Source of the DNA: Pelomonas sp963422775
Lineage (GTDB): Bacteria; Pseudomonadota; Gammaproteobacteria; Burkholderiales; Burkholderiaceae_C
Assembly: GCA_963422775.4 (NCBI GenBank)
Contig: CAUJSJ030000184.1
Location: forward strand, 1 to 64,000
Length of the DNA: 64,000 nt
Direction of reading: 5' to 3'
A model generated the notes under the pieces. The model ran no database searches and was not told where the DNA came from. It saw nothing but the letters and a program-made list of their open reading frames with translations. Below, piece after piece: positions 25,053 to 33,958 of this stretch (position 1 is its first letter; each line of letters starts with the position of its first letter). The position numbers were made by a program, and so were the translations under genes.

Positions 25053-27077
25053 ATGTCCAATCCCGTCGTTGCCCAACACCAGACGCTCGACCAACTGCAC
25101 CCCATCCTCGGCCGCCTCGGCTGGGAGGCGCTGCCGCTGCACGAGCCGATCCTCATTGCCACCTTCATCGCTGTCGCGTTGGGTGGTGCGATGGTGTTCG
25201 CGCTGATCACCAAGTTCCGCCTCTGGGGCCATCTGTGGCGTGACTGGATCACCAGCATCGACCACAAGAAGATCGGCATCATGTACATCATCCTGGGCAT
25301 CGTGATGCTGCTGCGCGGCTTCGCGGACGCGCTGATGATGCGCGCCCACCAGGCCATGGCCTTTGCCGACAACGCCGGCTTCCTGCCGCCGCACCACTAC
25401 GACCAGGTGTTCACGGCCCACGGCGTCATCATGATCTTCTTCGTCGCGATGCCCTTCGTGACCGGGTTCATGAATTACGTCGTGCCGCTGCAGATCGGCG
25501 CGCGCGACGTGGCCTTCCCCTTCCTGAACAACTTCAGCTTTTGGATGACGGCCGGCGGCGCCGTGCTGGTCATGCTGTCGCTGTTCATCGGCGAGTTCGC
25601 CAAGACCGGCTGGCTGGCCTACCCGCCGCTGTCGGGCATCCTGGCCAGCCCCGACGTGGGGGTGGACTACTACCTCTGGTCACTGCAGATCGCGGGGGTG
25701 GGCACGACGCTGTCGGGCATCAACCTGATCGCGACCATCATCAAGATGCGCGCTCCGGGCATGACGATGATGAAGATGCCCGTCTTCACGTGGACCTCGC
25801 TGTGCACCAACGTGCTCATCGTCGCGACCTTCCCCGTGCTGGCTGCGACTCTCGCGCTGCTGACGGCCGACCGCTACCTGGGCACCAACTTCTTCACGAA
25901 CGACCTCGGCGGCAACGCCATGCTCTACGTGAACCTGATCTGGATCTGGGGCCACCCCGAGGTCTACATCCTGGTGTTGCCGGTGTTCGGCATCTTCTCG
26001 GAAGTGGTGTCCACCTTCAGCCGCAAGAAGCTGTTCGGCTACGCGTCCATGGTCTATGCCACGGTCGTCATCACCATCCTGTCCTACCTCGTCTGGCTGC
26101 ACCACTTCTTCACGATGGGCTCGGGCGCCAGCGTGAACAGCTTCTTCGGCATCACGACGATGATCATCTCGATCCCGACGGGCGCCAAGATCTTTAACTG
26201 GCTGTTCACCATGTACCGCGGCCGCATCAAGTTCGAGGTGCCGATGCTGTGGACGGTGGGCTTCATGGTCACCTTCAGCATCGGCGGCATGACCGGCGTG
26301 CTGCTCGCCGTGCCCGCGGCCGACTTCGTGCTGCACAACAGCTTGTTCCTCATCGCCCACTTCCACAACGTCATCATCGGCGGCGTGGTGTTCGGCGTGT
26401 TCGCCGGCATCAACTACTGGTTCCCCAAGGCCTTCGGCTTCCGGCTGGACGCGTTCTGGGGCAAGGTTTCCTTCTGGTGCTGGTTCATCGGCTTCTGGGT
26501 CGCGTTCACGCCGCTGTACGTGCTGGGCCTGATGGGCATCACGCGCCGCGTCAGCCACTTCGACGACATGACGTTGCAGCCCTACTTCGTCGTTGCCGCC
26601 ATGGGCGCAGGCATCGTGGCGCTGGGCATCGGCGCCTTCCTGATCCAGATCGCCGTCAGCATCTGGCGCCGCAAGGAGTTGCGCGACACCACCGGCGACA
26701 TCTGGGGTGGCCGCACGCTGGAATGGTCCACGTCGTCGCCGCCGCCGGACTACAACTTCGCCTTCACGCCCGTCGCCCACGAGATGGACGCCTGGTACGA
26801 CATGAAGCAGCGCGGCGCCGAGCGGCCGCTGAAGGGCTTCGTGTCCATTCACATGCCGAAGAACACGGGGGCCGGCTTCATCATCGCGATGCTCGCCACC
26901 GCCATGGGCTTTGCGCTGATCTGGCATATGTACTGGATCGCCGCGGCGACCTTCGCGGCCACCGTCATCGCCGCCATCGTCCACACCTTCAACTACGACC
27001 GCGATTACCACATCGAGGCCGATGCCGTCACGCTGGCCGAGGACGAGCGCACCCGCGCCCTCGCAGCGCTGGCCTGA
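25053..27077 (+). CDS. cyoB: cytochrome bo3 ubiquinol oxidase subunit I
   Basis: A 674-residue haem-copper oxidase catalytic subunit with about 15 helices. It binds low-spin haem b, high-spin haem o and CuB. The CuB/cross-linked His-Tyr motif WGHPEVYILVLPVFG is near residue 295-310, and the two CuB histidines appear in VWLHHFFTMG. The haem-binding FLIAHFHNVIIGG is near residue 430. It reduces O2 to water and pumps protons. Nine bases separate it from cyoA. Confidence 0.97.
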   Translation: MSNPVVAQHQTLDQLHPILGRLGWEALPLHEPILIATFIAVALGGAMVFALITKFRLWGHLWRDWITSIDHKKIGIMYIILGIVMLLRGFADALMMRAHQAMAFADNAGFLPPHHYDQVFTAHGVIMIFFVAMPFVTGFMNYVVPLQIGARDVAFPFLNNFSFWMTAGGAVLVMLSLFIGEFAKTGWLAYPPLSGILASPDVGVDYYLWSLQIAGVGTTLSGINLIATIIKMRAPGMTMMKMPVFTWTSLCTNVLIVATFPVLAATLALLTADRYLGTNFFTNDLGGNAMLYVNLIWIWGHPEVYILVLPVFGIFSEVVSTFSRKKLFGYASMVYATVVITILSYLVWLHHFFTMGSGASVNSFFGITTMIISIPTGAKIFNWLFTMYRGRIKFEVPMLWTVGFMVTFSIGGMTGVLLAVPAADFVLHNSLFLIAHFHNVIIGGVVFGVFAGINYWFPKAFGFRLDAFWGKVSFWCWFIGFWVAFTPLYVLGLMGITRRVSHFDDMTLQPYFVVAAMGAGIVALGIGAFLIQIAVSIWRRKELRDTTGDIWGGRTLEWSTSSPPPDYNFAFTPVAHEMDAWYDMKQRGAERPLKGFVSIHMPKNTGAGFIIAMLATAMGFALIWHMYWIAAATFAATVIAAIVHTFNYDRDYHIEADAVTLAEDERTRALAALA

Positions 27078-27091
27078 ACGGAAACCAAGCC

Positions 27092-27724
27092 ATGTCCGTG
27101 TCTCTGACCGCCCAACCTGACGGCGCGCCGGTCGCTCCGGTGCGTTTCTACGACGCCGGCGACCACCACCCGCCCAACAGCACCATGCTGGGCTTCTGGC
27201 TCTACCTGATGAGCGACTGCCTCATCTTCGCGGTGCTGTTCGCCGTCTACGCCGTGCTGGGCCGCAACTACGCAGCCGGCCCGTCGGGCGCCGACCTGTT
27301 CGACCTGCCGTTGGTGGCCGTCAACACCGCACTGCTGCTGTTCTCGTCCATCACCTACGGCTTCGCGATGATCGCCGTGCAGGCCCGCCGCAAGGGCCAG
27401 GTGCTGGCCTGGCTGGCCATCACGGGCCTGTTCGGTCTGGGCTTCCTGGGCATCGAGCTCTACGAGTTCCACCACCTCATCCACGAGGGCGCGGGCCCAG
27501 GCCGCAGCGCCTTCCTGTCCAGCTTCTTCACGCTGGTGGGCACGCACGGCCTGCACGTCACCTTCGGCTGCATCTGGTTGGTCACGCTGATGGTCCAGGT
27601 GAACAAGCTCGGCCTCACGCCCGCCAACCGCCGCCGACTGATGTGTCTGTCGATGTTCTGGCACTTCCTGGACGTCGTCTGGATCGGCGTCTTCACCTTC
27701 GTCTACCTGATGGGAGTGCTGTGA
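27092..27724 (+). CDS. cyoC: cytochrome bo3 ubiquinol oxidase subunit III
   Basis: A 210-residue five-helix subunit. The sequence LGFWLYLMSDCLIFAVLFAVYAVL and the conserved EFHHLI / GTHGLHVTFGCIW motifs mark it as CyoC. The start is the ATG at 27092 after a short GGAAACC ribosome site. The TGA overlaps the cyoD ATG by one base. Confidence 0.95.
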   Translation: MSVSLTAQPDGAPVAPVRFYDAGDHHPPNSTMLGFWLYLMSDCLIFAVLFAVYAVLGRNYAAGPSGADLFDLPLVAVNTALLLFSSITYGFAMIAVQARRKGQVLAWLAITGLFGLGFLGIELYEFHHLIHEGAGPGRSAFLSSFFTLVGTHGLHVTFGCIWLVTLMVQVNKLGLTPANRRRLMCLSMFWHFLDVVWIGVFTFVYLMGVL

Positions 27725-28128
27725 TGGCAGGCCACGCTCACGCTCACGATGCACACGGTCACGGCCACGACGACCACCTCGACGGCGAAGCCGACTTCCA
27801 CGTCAGCTACAAGGGCTACGCCACCGGCTTCATCCTGTCGGTCATCCTGACGGCCATTCCCTTCTGGCTCGTCATGGCCAAGGTGCTGCCCTCGCCGAAG
27901 CTCACCGGCTTCGTCATCCTCGGCTTCGCGGCCGTGCAGATGGTGGTGCACATGCTGTACTTCCTGCACATGAACGCCAAGGTCGAGCAGGGCTGGTCGC
28001 TGCTGGCGCTGCTGTTCACGGCGGCGCTGGTGGTCATCATGCTGGCCGGCTCGGTCTGGGTCATGTATCACATGAACGCCAACATGATGCCGACGCCCGA
28101 CCCCGCCGCGATGCGCAACATGCCTTGA
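27724..28128 (+). CDS. cyoD: cytochrome bo3 ubiquinol oxidase subunit IV
   Basis: A 134-residue subunit with three helices, needed for assembly of the CuB site. The core SYKGYATGFILSVILTAIPFW and the later VQMVVHMLYFLHMN are CyoD signatures. The first 25 residues are a His/Asp-rich tail (GHAHAHDAHGHGHDD) that could bind metal and makes the protein longer than the usual 110 or so residues. Its stop overlaps the next start by one base. Confidence 0.95.
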   Translation: MAGHAHAHDAHGHGHDDHLDGEADFHVSYKGYATGFILSVILTAIPFWLVMAKVLPSPKLTGFVILGFAAVQMVVHMLYFLHMNAKVEQGWSLLALLFTAALVVIMLAGSVWVMYHMNANMMPTPDPAAMRNMP

Positions 28129-28829
28129 TGAATCGCGCCGCACGCGTCGTACTCATCGTCGCTGCGGCGCTGGCCAGCGTGGGTTTCACTGCGCTTTCCG
28201 TTTGGCAGTTTCAGCGCCTGGGCTGGAAAGAAGACCTCATCGCCCGCGTCGAGCAGCGGCTGCGCGCTGAACCGGTCGCACCGCCGCTGGCTGAAGTTTC
28301 CAAAGCCGATGAATACCGTCGCCTGCGGCTGCGTGGCCGCTTCGAGCCCCGTGAGGTGCTGGTGCAGGCCACGACCGAACTCGGCGGCGGCCACTGGGTG
28401 ATGGCCCCGCTGCGGCTGGACGACGGCAGCACCATCCTCGTCAACCGTGGTTTCGTGCCGCCCGAGCAGCGCGCGCCTGAGCAGCACGCTGCGCCCCCTG
28501 GCCCGGTCGAGCTGATCGGCCTGCTGCGCCTGACCGAGACCACCGGCGGCCCTGTACGCCAGAACGTGCCCGCCGAGGGCCGCTGGTACTCGCGCGACGT
28601 CGCCGGCATCGCCACGCAGCTCCAACTCACCGGCGCGGTCGCCCGCTTCTTCGTCGACGAGTCCGCCGACCCCGCCCAGCCGCGCCGCTGGCCGCGCCCA
28701 GGCTTGACGGTGGTGCGCTTCGCCAACAATCACGCCGTCTACGCCATCACCTGGCTGGCGCTTGCGGCCATGGCCGCTGCTGCTGCGGTCTATCTGGTCC
28801 GCGACGAGCGCCGGCGCGTCCCGTCTTGA
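28128..28829 (+). CDS. SURF1-family oxidase assembly protein
   Basis: A 233-residue protein with one transmembrane helix at each end (about residues 8-25 and 205-225) and a periplasmic domain. SURF1 hallmarks are WQFQRLGWKEDLI, YRRLRLRGRF, LVNRGFVP and the final VRFANNHAVYAITWLALA. SURF1 aids haem insertion into haem-copper oxidases, which fits its place directly after cyoD. The start is the ATG at 28128, sharing one base with the cyoD stop. Confidence 0.92.
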   Translation: MNRAARVVLIVAAALASVGFTALSVWQFQRLGWKEDLIARVEQRLRAEPVAPPLAEVSKADEYRRLRLRGRFEPREVLVQATTELGGGHWVMAPLRLDDGSTILVNRGFVPPEQRAPEQHAAPPGPVELIGLLRLTETTGGPVRQNVPAEGRWYSRDVAGIATQLQLTGAVARFFVDESADPAQPRRWPRPGLTVVRFANNHAVYAITWLALAAMAAAAAVYLVRDERRRVPS

Positions 28830-30166
28830 ACACCACGCCGCTGCCGATCACCGCCGAAGCCGTTGCCGTCGCGCCCGAGCGCCGCGCCGGCCGCGCCAAC
28901 CTGCGCCAGCTCATTGAGCTGCGCTGGCTGGCCGTCGTCGGCCAGCTCGCCACCGTGCTGGTCGTGCACGTTGGCCTCGCCATCGCGCTGCCCTGGGCCG
29001 AGATGCTGAGCCTGCTCGGCATCCTGGTCGTCTTCAACCTCTTCAGCATCTGGCGCAGTAAGCTCACGCAGCCGGTGTCGCAGATCGAGCTCTGCATCGC
29101 GCTGCTGGTGGACGTCGGCGTGTTGACGGGCCAGCTCTATCTGGCCGGCGGCAGCGACAACCCCTTCATCTACCTCTACCTGCTGCAGGTCGCCGTGGCC
29201 TCGGTGCTGCTGCGGCCGGCCTTCTTGATGGCCGTCATGTTCAGCGCGGTGTCGGGCTTCGTGCTGTTGACGCAATGGCACCGGCCGCTGCTGCTGGACG
29301 CCACCTCGCCGACGACGCTGTCCCCCAACTACCTGGGCGGCCTGCTGCTGTGCTTCCTGCTGAACGTGGCGCTGCTCAGCGTCTTCATCGTCCGCATCAA
29401 CCGCAACCTGCGCCAGCGCGACGCCGAGCTGGCCGAACTGCAGCAGCGCGCGGCCGAGGAGGTGCACATCGTGCGCATGGGCTTGCTGGCCAGCGGTGCG
29501 GCGCATGAGCTGGGCACACCGCTGGCCACGCTCAGCGTCATCCTCGGCGACTGGGCCCACATGGCACCCTTCGCCGCCGAGCCCGAGCTGCGCGACGAGA
29601 TCGAGGAGATGCAACGCCAGATCCTGCGTTGCAAGGCCATCGTGACGGGCATCCTGATGTCGGCCGGCGAGATGCGCGGCGAGGCACCCGAGCTGACCCG
29701 CCTGCAGACCTTCATCGACCGACTGGCCGCCCACTGGCGCGCTGCCCATCCGCAGGCCCCGCTGGCCCTGCGCTGCGAAAACCTGCCCGAGGTGGAGATC
29801 ATTTCGGACACCGCGCTGCAGCAGGTCATCGCCAACCTGCTGGACAACGCGTCCGAGGCTGCGCCGGGCGCCGCGCTCACGCTGGTGGCAGCCTGCCCGG
29901 ACGAGGACACGCTGTGCTTGAGCGTGCTCGACGACGGCCCGGGTTTCAGCGCCGAGATGCTGGCGCACTTCGGCAACCCCTATCAAAGCAGCAAGGGCCA
30001 GCCGGGCCGCGGCATGGGCATCTTCCTGTCGGTCAACGTCGCGCGCACGCTGGGCGGGCGGCTGCAGGCGCGCAACCGCGAGGCCGGCGGCGCTGAAGTG
30101 GTGTTGACTCTGCCCCTGGCCTCCTTGCTGCCGCGACAATCCGCGCCAGATGCCCGTCACCGCTGA
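28826..30166 (+). CDS. regB: RegB/PrrB-like redox sensor histidine kinase
   Basis: A 446-residue membrane kinase starting at a TTG (28826) that overlaps the SURF1 stop. Six hydrophobic helices span about residues 32-190. The quinone-sensing loop GGSDNPF (108-114) fits the conserved RegB GGxxNPF. The H-box ASGAAHELGTPLATL places the phosphorylated His at 227. Cys269 in ILRCKAIV corresponds in position to the redox-active cysteine described in RegB. The GHKL ATPase domain has NLLDNASEAAP and GRGMGIFL. It follows the oxidase genes and probably tunes their expression to the quinone pool or oxygen. Confidence 0.88.
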   Translation: MNTTPLPITAEAVAVAPERRAGRANLRQLIELRWLAVVGQLATVLVVHVGLAIALPWAEMLSLLGILVVFNLFSIWRSKLTQPVSQIELCIALLVDVGVLTGQLYLAGGSDNPFIYLYLLQVAVASVLLRPAFLMAVMFSAVSGFVLLTQWHRPLLLDATSPTTLSPNYLGGLLLCFLLNVALLSVFIVRINRNLRQRDAELAELQQRAAEEVHIVRMGLLASGAAHELGTPLATLSVILGDWAHMAPFAAEPELRDEIEEMQRQILRCKAIVTGILMSAGEMRGEAPELTRLQTFIDRLAAHWRAAHPQAPLALRCENLPEVEIISDTALQQVIANLLDNASEAAPGAALTLVAACPDEDTLCLSVLDDGPGFSAEMLAHFGNPYQSSKGQPGRGMGIFLSVNVARTLGGRLQARNREAGGAEVVLTLPLASLLPRQSAPDARHR

Positions 30167-30713
30167 AGAAGATCGTTTCCTGCTGATCGTCGAAGACGAC
30201 GACAGCTTTGCCCGCACGCTGACCCGCTCCTTCGAGCGCCGCGGCTGGCGTGTCGTCCGCGCCACCGGCCTGGACGACATGAAGGCGCTGCTCGACGGCC
30301 TGCCCGAGGACGAGGAACTGGGCCACGCCGTGGTCGACCTCAAGCTCGCTGGCGGCGCCTCGGGCCTGAGCTGCGTGCAGCACCTGCATGGCTGGGACCC
30401 GGAAGTGCTGATCGTCGTGCTGACCGGCTACGCCAGCATCGCCACCGCCGTGGAAGCCATCAAGCTCGGTGCCTGCCACTACCTCGCCAAGCCGGCCAAC
30501 ACCGACGACATCGAGGCCGCGTTCGCGCGCAAGCAGGGCGATGCCGAGGTCGAGGTGACCGAGCGCCAGACCGCGTCCATCAAGACGCTGGAGTGGGAGC
30601 GCATCCACGAGGTGCTGGCCGAGACCGACTTCAACATCAGCGAGACCGCCCGGCGGCTGGGCATGCACCGGCGCACGCTGGCGCGCAAGCTCGAGAAGCA
30701 GCGCATCAAGTGA
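30150..30713 (+). CDS. regA: RegA/PrrA-like response regulator
   Basis: A 187-residue regulator. The receiver domain (about 8-125) has the acidic pair VEDDD, the phospho-acceptor Asp in AVVDLKLAGGASGL, the Thr in VVLTGYASI and the Lys in YLAKPAN. A short C-terminal Fis-type helix-turn-helix follows (NISETARRLGMHRRTLARKL, residues about 162-181), very close to that of RegA. It overlaps the kinase gene by 17 bases and ends in a convergent overlap with the FAD oxidoreductase. Confidence 0.92.
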   Translation: MPVTAEEDRFLLIVEDDDSFARTLTRSFERRGWRVVRATGLDDMKALLDGLPEDEELGHAVVDLKLAGGASGLSCVQHLHGWDPEVLIVVLTGYASIATAVEAIKLGACHYLAKPANTDDIEAAFARKQGDAEVEVTERQTASIKTLEWERIHEVLAETDFNISETARRLGMHRRTLARKLEKQRIK

Positions 30714-31998
30714 GCCGCTCCCTGAGCGCGTCCCGCAGCTCCGCCCAACTGTAGCTCGCCTGGGCCGCCAGCAGCCCGGCCTGGCCGAACACCGGCGTCA
30801 ACCCATACTGCTGCAGGGCAGCAGGCAGCTCCGCGCGGCCGCTGATGGCCTCGGCCAGCCACTCGCCGGCCACTGTCGTGGGCGCCACGCCGTGGCCGCC
30901 AAAGGCCTGCGCGAACCACAGGCCCGGTGCGAGCTGGCCGATCTGCGGCATCTTGTGCCGGGCATAGCTCATCAGGCCGCCCCAGGCATGCTCGATGCGC
31001 ACCGCCGCCAGCTGCGGATAGACCTTCAGCAGGTCGGCCTGCAGCATCTGCGCAATGCGGGCCGGGTCGCGCTGCTGGATGGATATACGGCCGCCCCACA
31101 GCAGGCGGTGGTCGGCCAGCGCCCGGTAGTAGTCGAAGGCGAAACGGTTGTCGTAAAGCGCCGCGGGCGTGCGGATGGGCCGCAGCGCCGGCGGCAGAGG
31201 CTCGGTAGCGATGACATAGGTCGCGATCGGCAGGCGCGCGGCCGTCAAGGCCGGCAGCACGGTCTTCAGGTAGGCGCCGCCCGCCACGACGACCTGGGCC
31301 GCGCGGATCGAGGCTTCCTGCGCGGTGCGCAACACGAAGCCGCCCGCAGGCAGGCGGTCGATGCTCATCACGGCACTGTGCTCATGCACCCGGCCGCCGG
31401 CCTGCTCGATGACGCGAGCCAGCCCCAGCGCGTACTTGAGCGGATGGAAATGAAAGGCGTCGCGCTCCAGCAGCGCGCCGCCATAACGCTCCGTGTCCAG
31501 CCACTGCCGCACCTGCGCGGGTTCGATCTCGTCCCAGACGACGCCGAAGTTCTCGCGCAGCCAGCGCGCCTGGCCGCGCAACTGGCGCTCGGCCCGCAGG
31601 CTGTGCCTGAACCAGTTGAGCAGCAGCGCGCCGCCTTCCACGCGATCACAGGCGATGGCATGGCGCTCGATGCGCGACCGGATCAGCGCGACGGCCTCGC
31701 GGCTGTGGGCATAGAACTCGCGCGCCTGCGCAGGCCCCAAGTCGCTCACCAGGTCCGCCGCGTCGCGGCTGTAGCCGCCGAACACGAAGCCACCATTGCG
31801 GCCGGATGCGCCATGGCCGATGGTCTGCGCCTCCAGCACCGCGACGCTGGCGACGCCACGCTCCTGCAGTCCGCGCGCGGTGGCCAGCCCTGCGAAGCCG
31901 CCGCCCAGCACGGCCACTTCCACGCTGCCGGACGAATCAGCCAGCGGCGGGAAGGTCAGGGCGGGTGCGGTGTCGGCGTAGTAGGTCTGCGTCTGCAT
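30706..31998 (-). CDS. FAD-dependent oxidoreductase (DAO family)
   Basis: A 430-residue DadA/OrdL-type amine or amino-acid oxidase. The N-terminal Rossmann motif VAVLGGGFAGLATARGL is at about residues 28-44, followed by LEAQTIGHGASGRNGGFVFGGY, typical of the gamma-glutamylputrescine oxidase and related group. The C-terminal FAQAFGGHGVAPTTVAGEWLAEAI is the second FAD contact. The substrate is not fixed by sequence, and no polyamine genes lie nearby. It overlaps the regA 3' end by 8 bases. Confidence 0.88.
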   Translation of the reverse strand: MQTQTYYADTAPALTFPPLADSSGSVEVAVLGGGFAGLATARGLQERGVASVAVLEAQTIGHGASGRNGGFVFGGYSRDAADLVSDLGPAQAREFYAHSREAVALIRSRIERHAIACDRVEGGALLLNWFRHSLRAERQLRGQARWLRENFGVVWDEIEPAQVRQWLDTERYGGALLERDAFHFHPLKYALGLARVIEQAGGRVHEHSAVMSIDRLPAGGFVLRTAQEASIRAAQVVVAGGAYLKTVLPALTAARLPIATYVIATEPLPPALRPIRTPAALYDNRFAFDYYRALADHRLLWGGRISIQQRDPARIAQMLQADLLKVYPQLAAVRIEHAWGGLMSYARHKMPQIGQLAPGLWFAQAFGGHGVAPTTVAGEWLAEAISGRAELPAALQQYGLTPVFGQAGLLAAQASYSWAELRDALRERLT

Positions 31999-32216
31999 GC
32001 GCTGGCAGCGGGCTGAGGGCGGCTGAACCCAATGTAGCTTCGGGGGGGCGCTGTCCGCGCCCGACGCGGGCCGTTGTTCGGGGCCAAAACTTCTGCAATC
32101 GACTCGGCGTCCGACGCGCGAGGGGGGCGGCAGAGCTCAGTACTGCCAGCTCTTTCGACGGACCGCGTTGCAGCGGGTGCGGTCACTCGCAGCGGAGGAC
32201 TGGGTTACGGTACGTT
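31999..32216. other. non-coding stretch left of the insertion sequence
   Basis: No credible gene, RNA or repeat is seen between the oxidoreductase start and the left end of the insertion sequence. It presumably contains the oxidoreductase promoter. Confidence 0.4.
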
Positions 32217-33831
32217 GCCGATTCTGTTGAAAAACTCCCCGCCCAATCTGACCTGTTATTCGCACAATTAGTGCGTTAGCGGTTCTAATCTTGGAGGGCG
32301 CCGAGATGATGGGACGACAAGCGAGCGGGCAGGATCGACTCTTCTACTCGTTCAATCTCGAAGACCACGTCCCTCAGAACCACCTGCTGCGCCGCATCGA
32401 CCGCTGCCTCGACTTCGGCGGTCTGCGCGAGCACCTTGCTGAGCACTACAGCCAGATCGGCCGCCCGTCCATCGACCCCGAGCTGATGTTGCGCATGCTG
32501 ATCGTGGGCTACTGCTACGGCATTCGGTCTGAACGTCGCCTGTGCGAGGAACTCCATCTCAACCTGGCCTACCGCTGGTTCTGCCGCCTGAGTCTTGACG
32601 ACTCGGTGCCCGATCACTCCACTTTCTCCAAGAACCGCCATGGCCGCTTCCGCGACAGCGGCGTCTTTCGTTGGCTGTTCGACGAGGTCGTGCGTCGGTG
32701 CATGGCGGCCGGACTGGTCAAAGCCGAAGGCTTTGCCGTGGACGCCAGCATCGTGGCGGCGGATGCCAGCAGTCAGCGGGGCGTTCCCGGCACCGATCCC
32801 GTCGACTGGAAGGACCCGGCGCTGAGCACCCGTGCCGTGCGCGAGTACCTCCAGGGCTTGGACGCCGAAGCCTTGGGCAAGGTGATGCCCAAGAAGATCT
32901 CGCTGACCGACCCCCAAGCCAGCTGGACGGCGGCCGTGGGCGGGCCCGCCTTCTACGCCTACTCGACCAACTACCTCATCGATGTTGCGCACGGCGTGAT
33001 CCTGGACGTTCAGGCCACGCCGGCGCACCGCACTGCCGAAACTGAGTCCACCAAAGTGATGGTCGATCGGGTGCAGGCGCAGTTTGAACTCAAGCCCCAA
33101 CGCCTGATCGGTGACACGGCCTATGGCACGGCGGCCATGCTGAGCTGGATGGTCGACGACAAGGGCATCGAGCCGCACGTGCCCGTATGGGATCGCACGC
33201 AGCGCGACGACGACACGTTCTCCAGCAGCGAGTTCATCTGGGACGAGCAAGCCAACGAATACACCTGCCCGCAAGGCCGTCCGCTGCGCAGCCAGTGGCG
33301 AGCCTTCAAGATCGAGCGCAGTCACGTCACCAAGGCCGACACCATCATCTACACCGCCAGGAAGCAAGATTGCTCGAGCTGTCCCATGAAGCAGCGCTGC
33401 TGCCCCAACACCCCGATGCGCAAGATCGCACGCAGCGTTCACGAAGCCGCGCGCGACGTGGCGCGCAAGATCGCCACGACCGAGCAGTACGAGCGCTCAC
33501 GATGCGAGCGCAAGAAAGTGGAAATGCTGTTCGCCCACCTGAAGCGAATCCTGCGGCTGGATCGGCTGCGCCTGCGAGGGCTCAGCGGAGCGAGCGACGA
33601 GTTCACGATGGCGGCGGTAGTGCAGAACCTGCGTCGTCTGGCGGTCCTGGTGCCGCAAGGCCCGCCGATCCAAGGCATTGGTGCGCCCGCTTGAGGCGAA
33701 ACCCCACCGATCAACCTCAAAACCGGGTCGAAAGACCTCGTTCTGATGAACAAAGGTGAACCGCGAGCCGGCGCAACCTGCCTGGCAGGGCTGAACCTGC
33801 GCCGATCACCGACTTCTTCAACAGCATCTGC
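32217..33831 (+). mobile_element. IS1182-type insertion sequence
   Basis: A single transposase gene is flanked by imperfect terminal inverted repeats of about 23 bases. The left end (32217-32239) contains CTGTTGAA, and the right end (33809-33831) carries its complement TTCAACAG, with 17 of 23 positions matching. I could not identify a convincing target-site duplication, so the outer limits may be off by several bases. The element lies between two intact genes and does not interrupt a recognisable reading frame. Confidence 0.75.
32306..33694 (+). CDS. IS1182-family transposase
   Basis: A 462-residue DDE transposase. The N-terminal DUF772-type region has the patterns NLEDHVPQNHLLRRID, RPSIDPELMLRMLIVGY and DDSVPDHSTFSKNR. 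The catalytic core follows with FAVDASIV, then IGDTAYG (second acidic position), and a C-terminal KVEMLFAHLKRILRL. A Cys cluster (CSSCPMKQRCC) is typical of this family. The ATG at 32306 follows GGAGG at good spacing. The length and all motifs look complete, so the gene is probably functional. Confidence 0.92.
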   Translation: MMGRQASGQDRLFYSFNLEDHVPQNHLLRRIDRCLDFGGLREHLAEHYSQIGRPSIDPELMLRMLIVGYCYGIRSERRLCEELHLNLAYRWFCRLSLDDSVPDHSTFSKNRHGRFRDSGVFRWLFDEVVRRCMAAGLVKAEGFAVDASIVAADASSQRGVPGTDPVDWKDPALSTRAVREYLQGLDAEALGKVMPKKISLTDPQASWTAAVGGPAFYAYSTNYLIDVAHGVILDVQATPAHRTAETESTKVMVDRVQAQFELKPQRLIGDTAYGTAAMLSWMVDDKGIEPHVPVWDRTQRDDDTFSSSEFIWDEQANEYTCPQGRPLRSQWRAFKIERSHVTKADTIIYTARKQDCSSCPMKQRCCPNTPMRKIARSVHEAARDVARKIATTEQYERSRCERKKVEMLFAHLKRILRLDRLRLRGLSGASDEFTMAAVVQNLRRLAVLVPQGPPIQGIGAPA

Positions 33832-33958
33832 CCAAAGCAGTCATTCAGCCGGGCAGGCTGCGGCATGGTGTGCCTTCGGAGGTGCATTCTTGTCCACCGA
33901 ACGTCGCGGCTGGCGATCCCGCACTGCCGGTCTCGCCGGTTTGCCTCAGGTCATGCTC

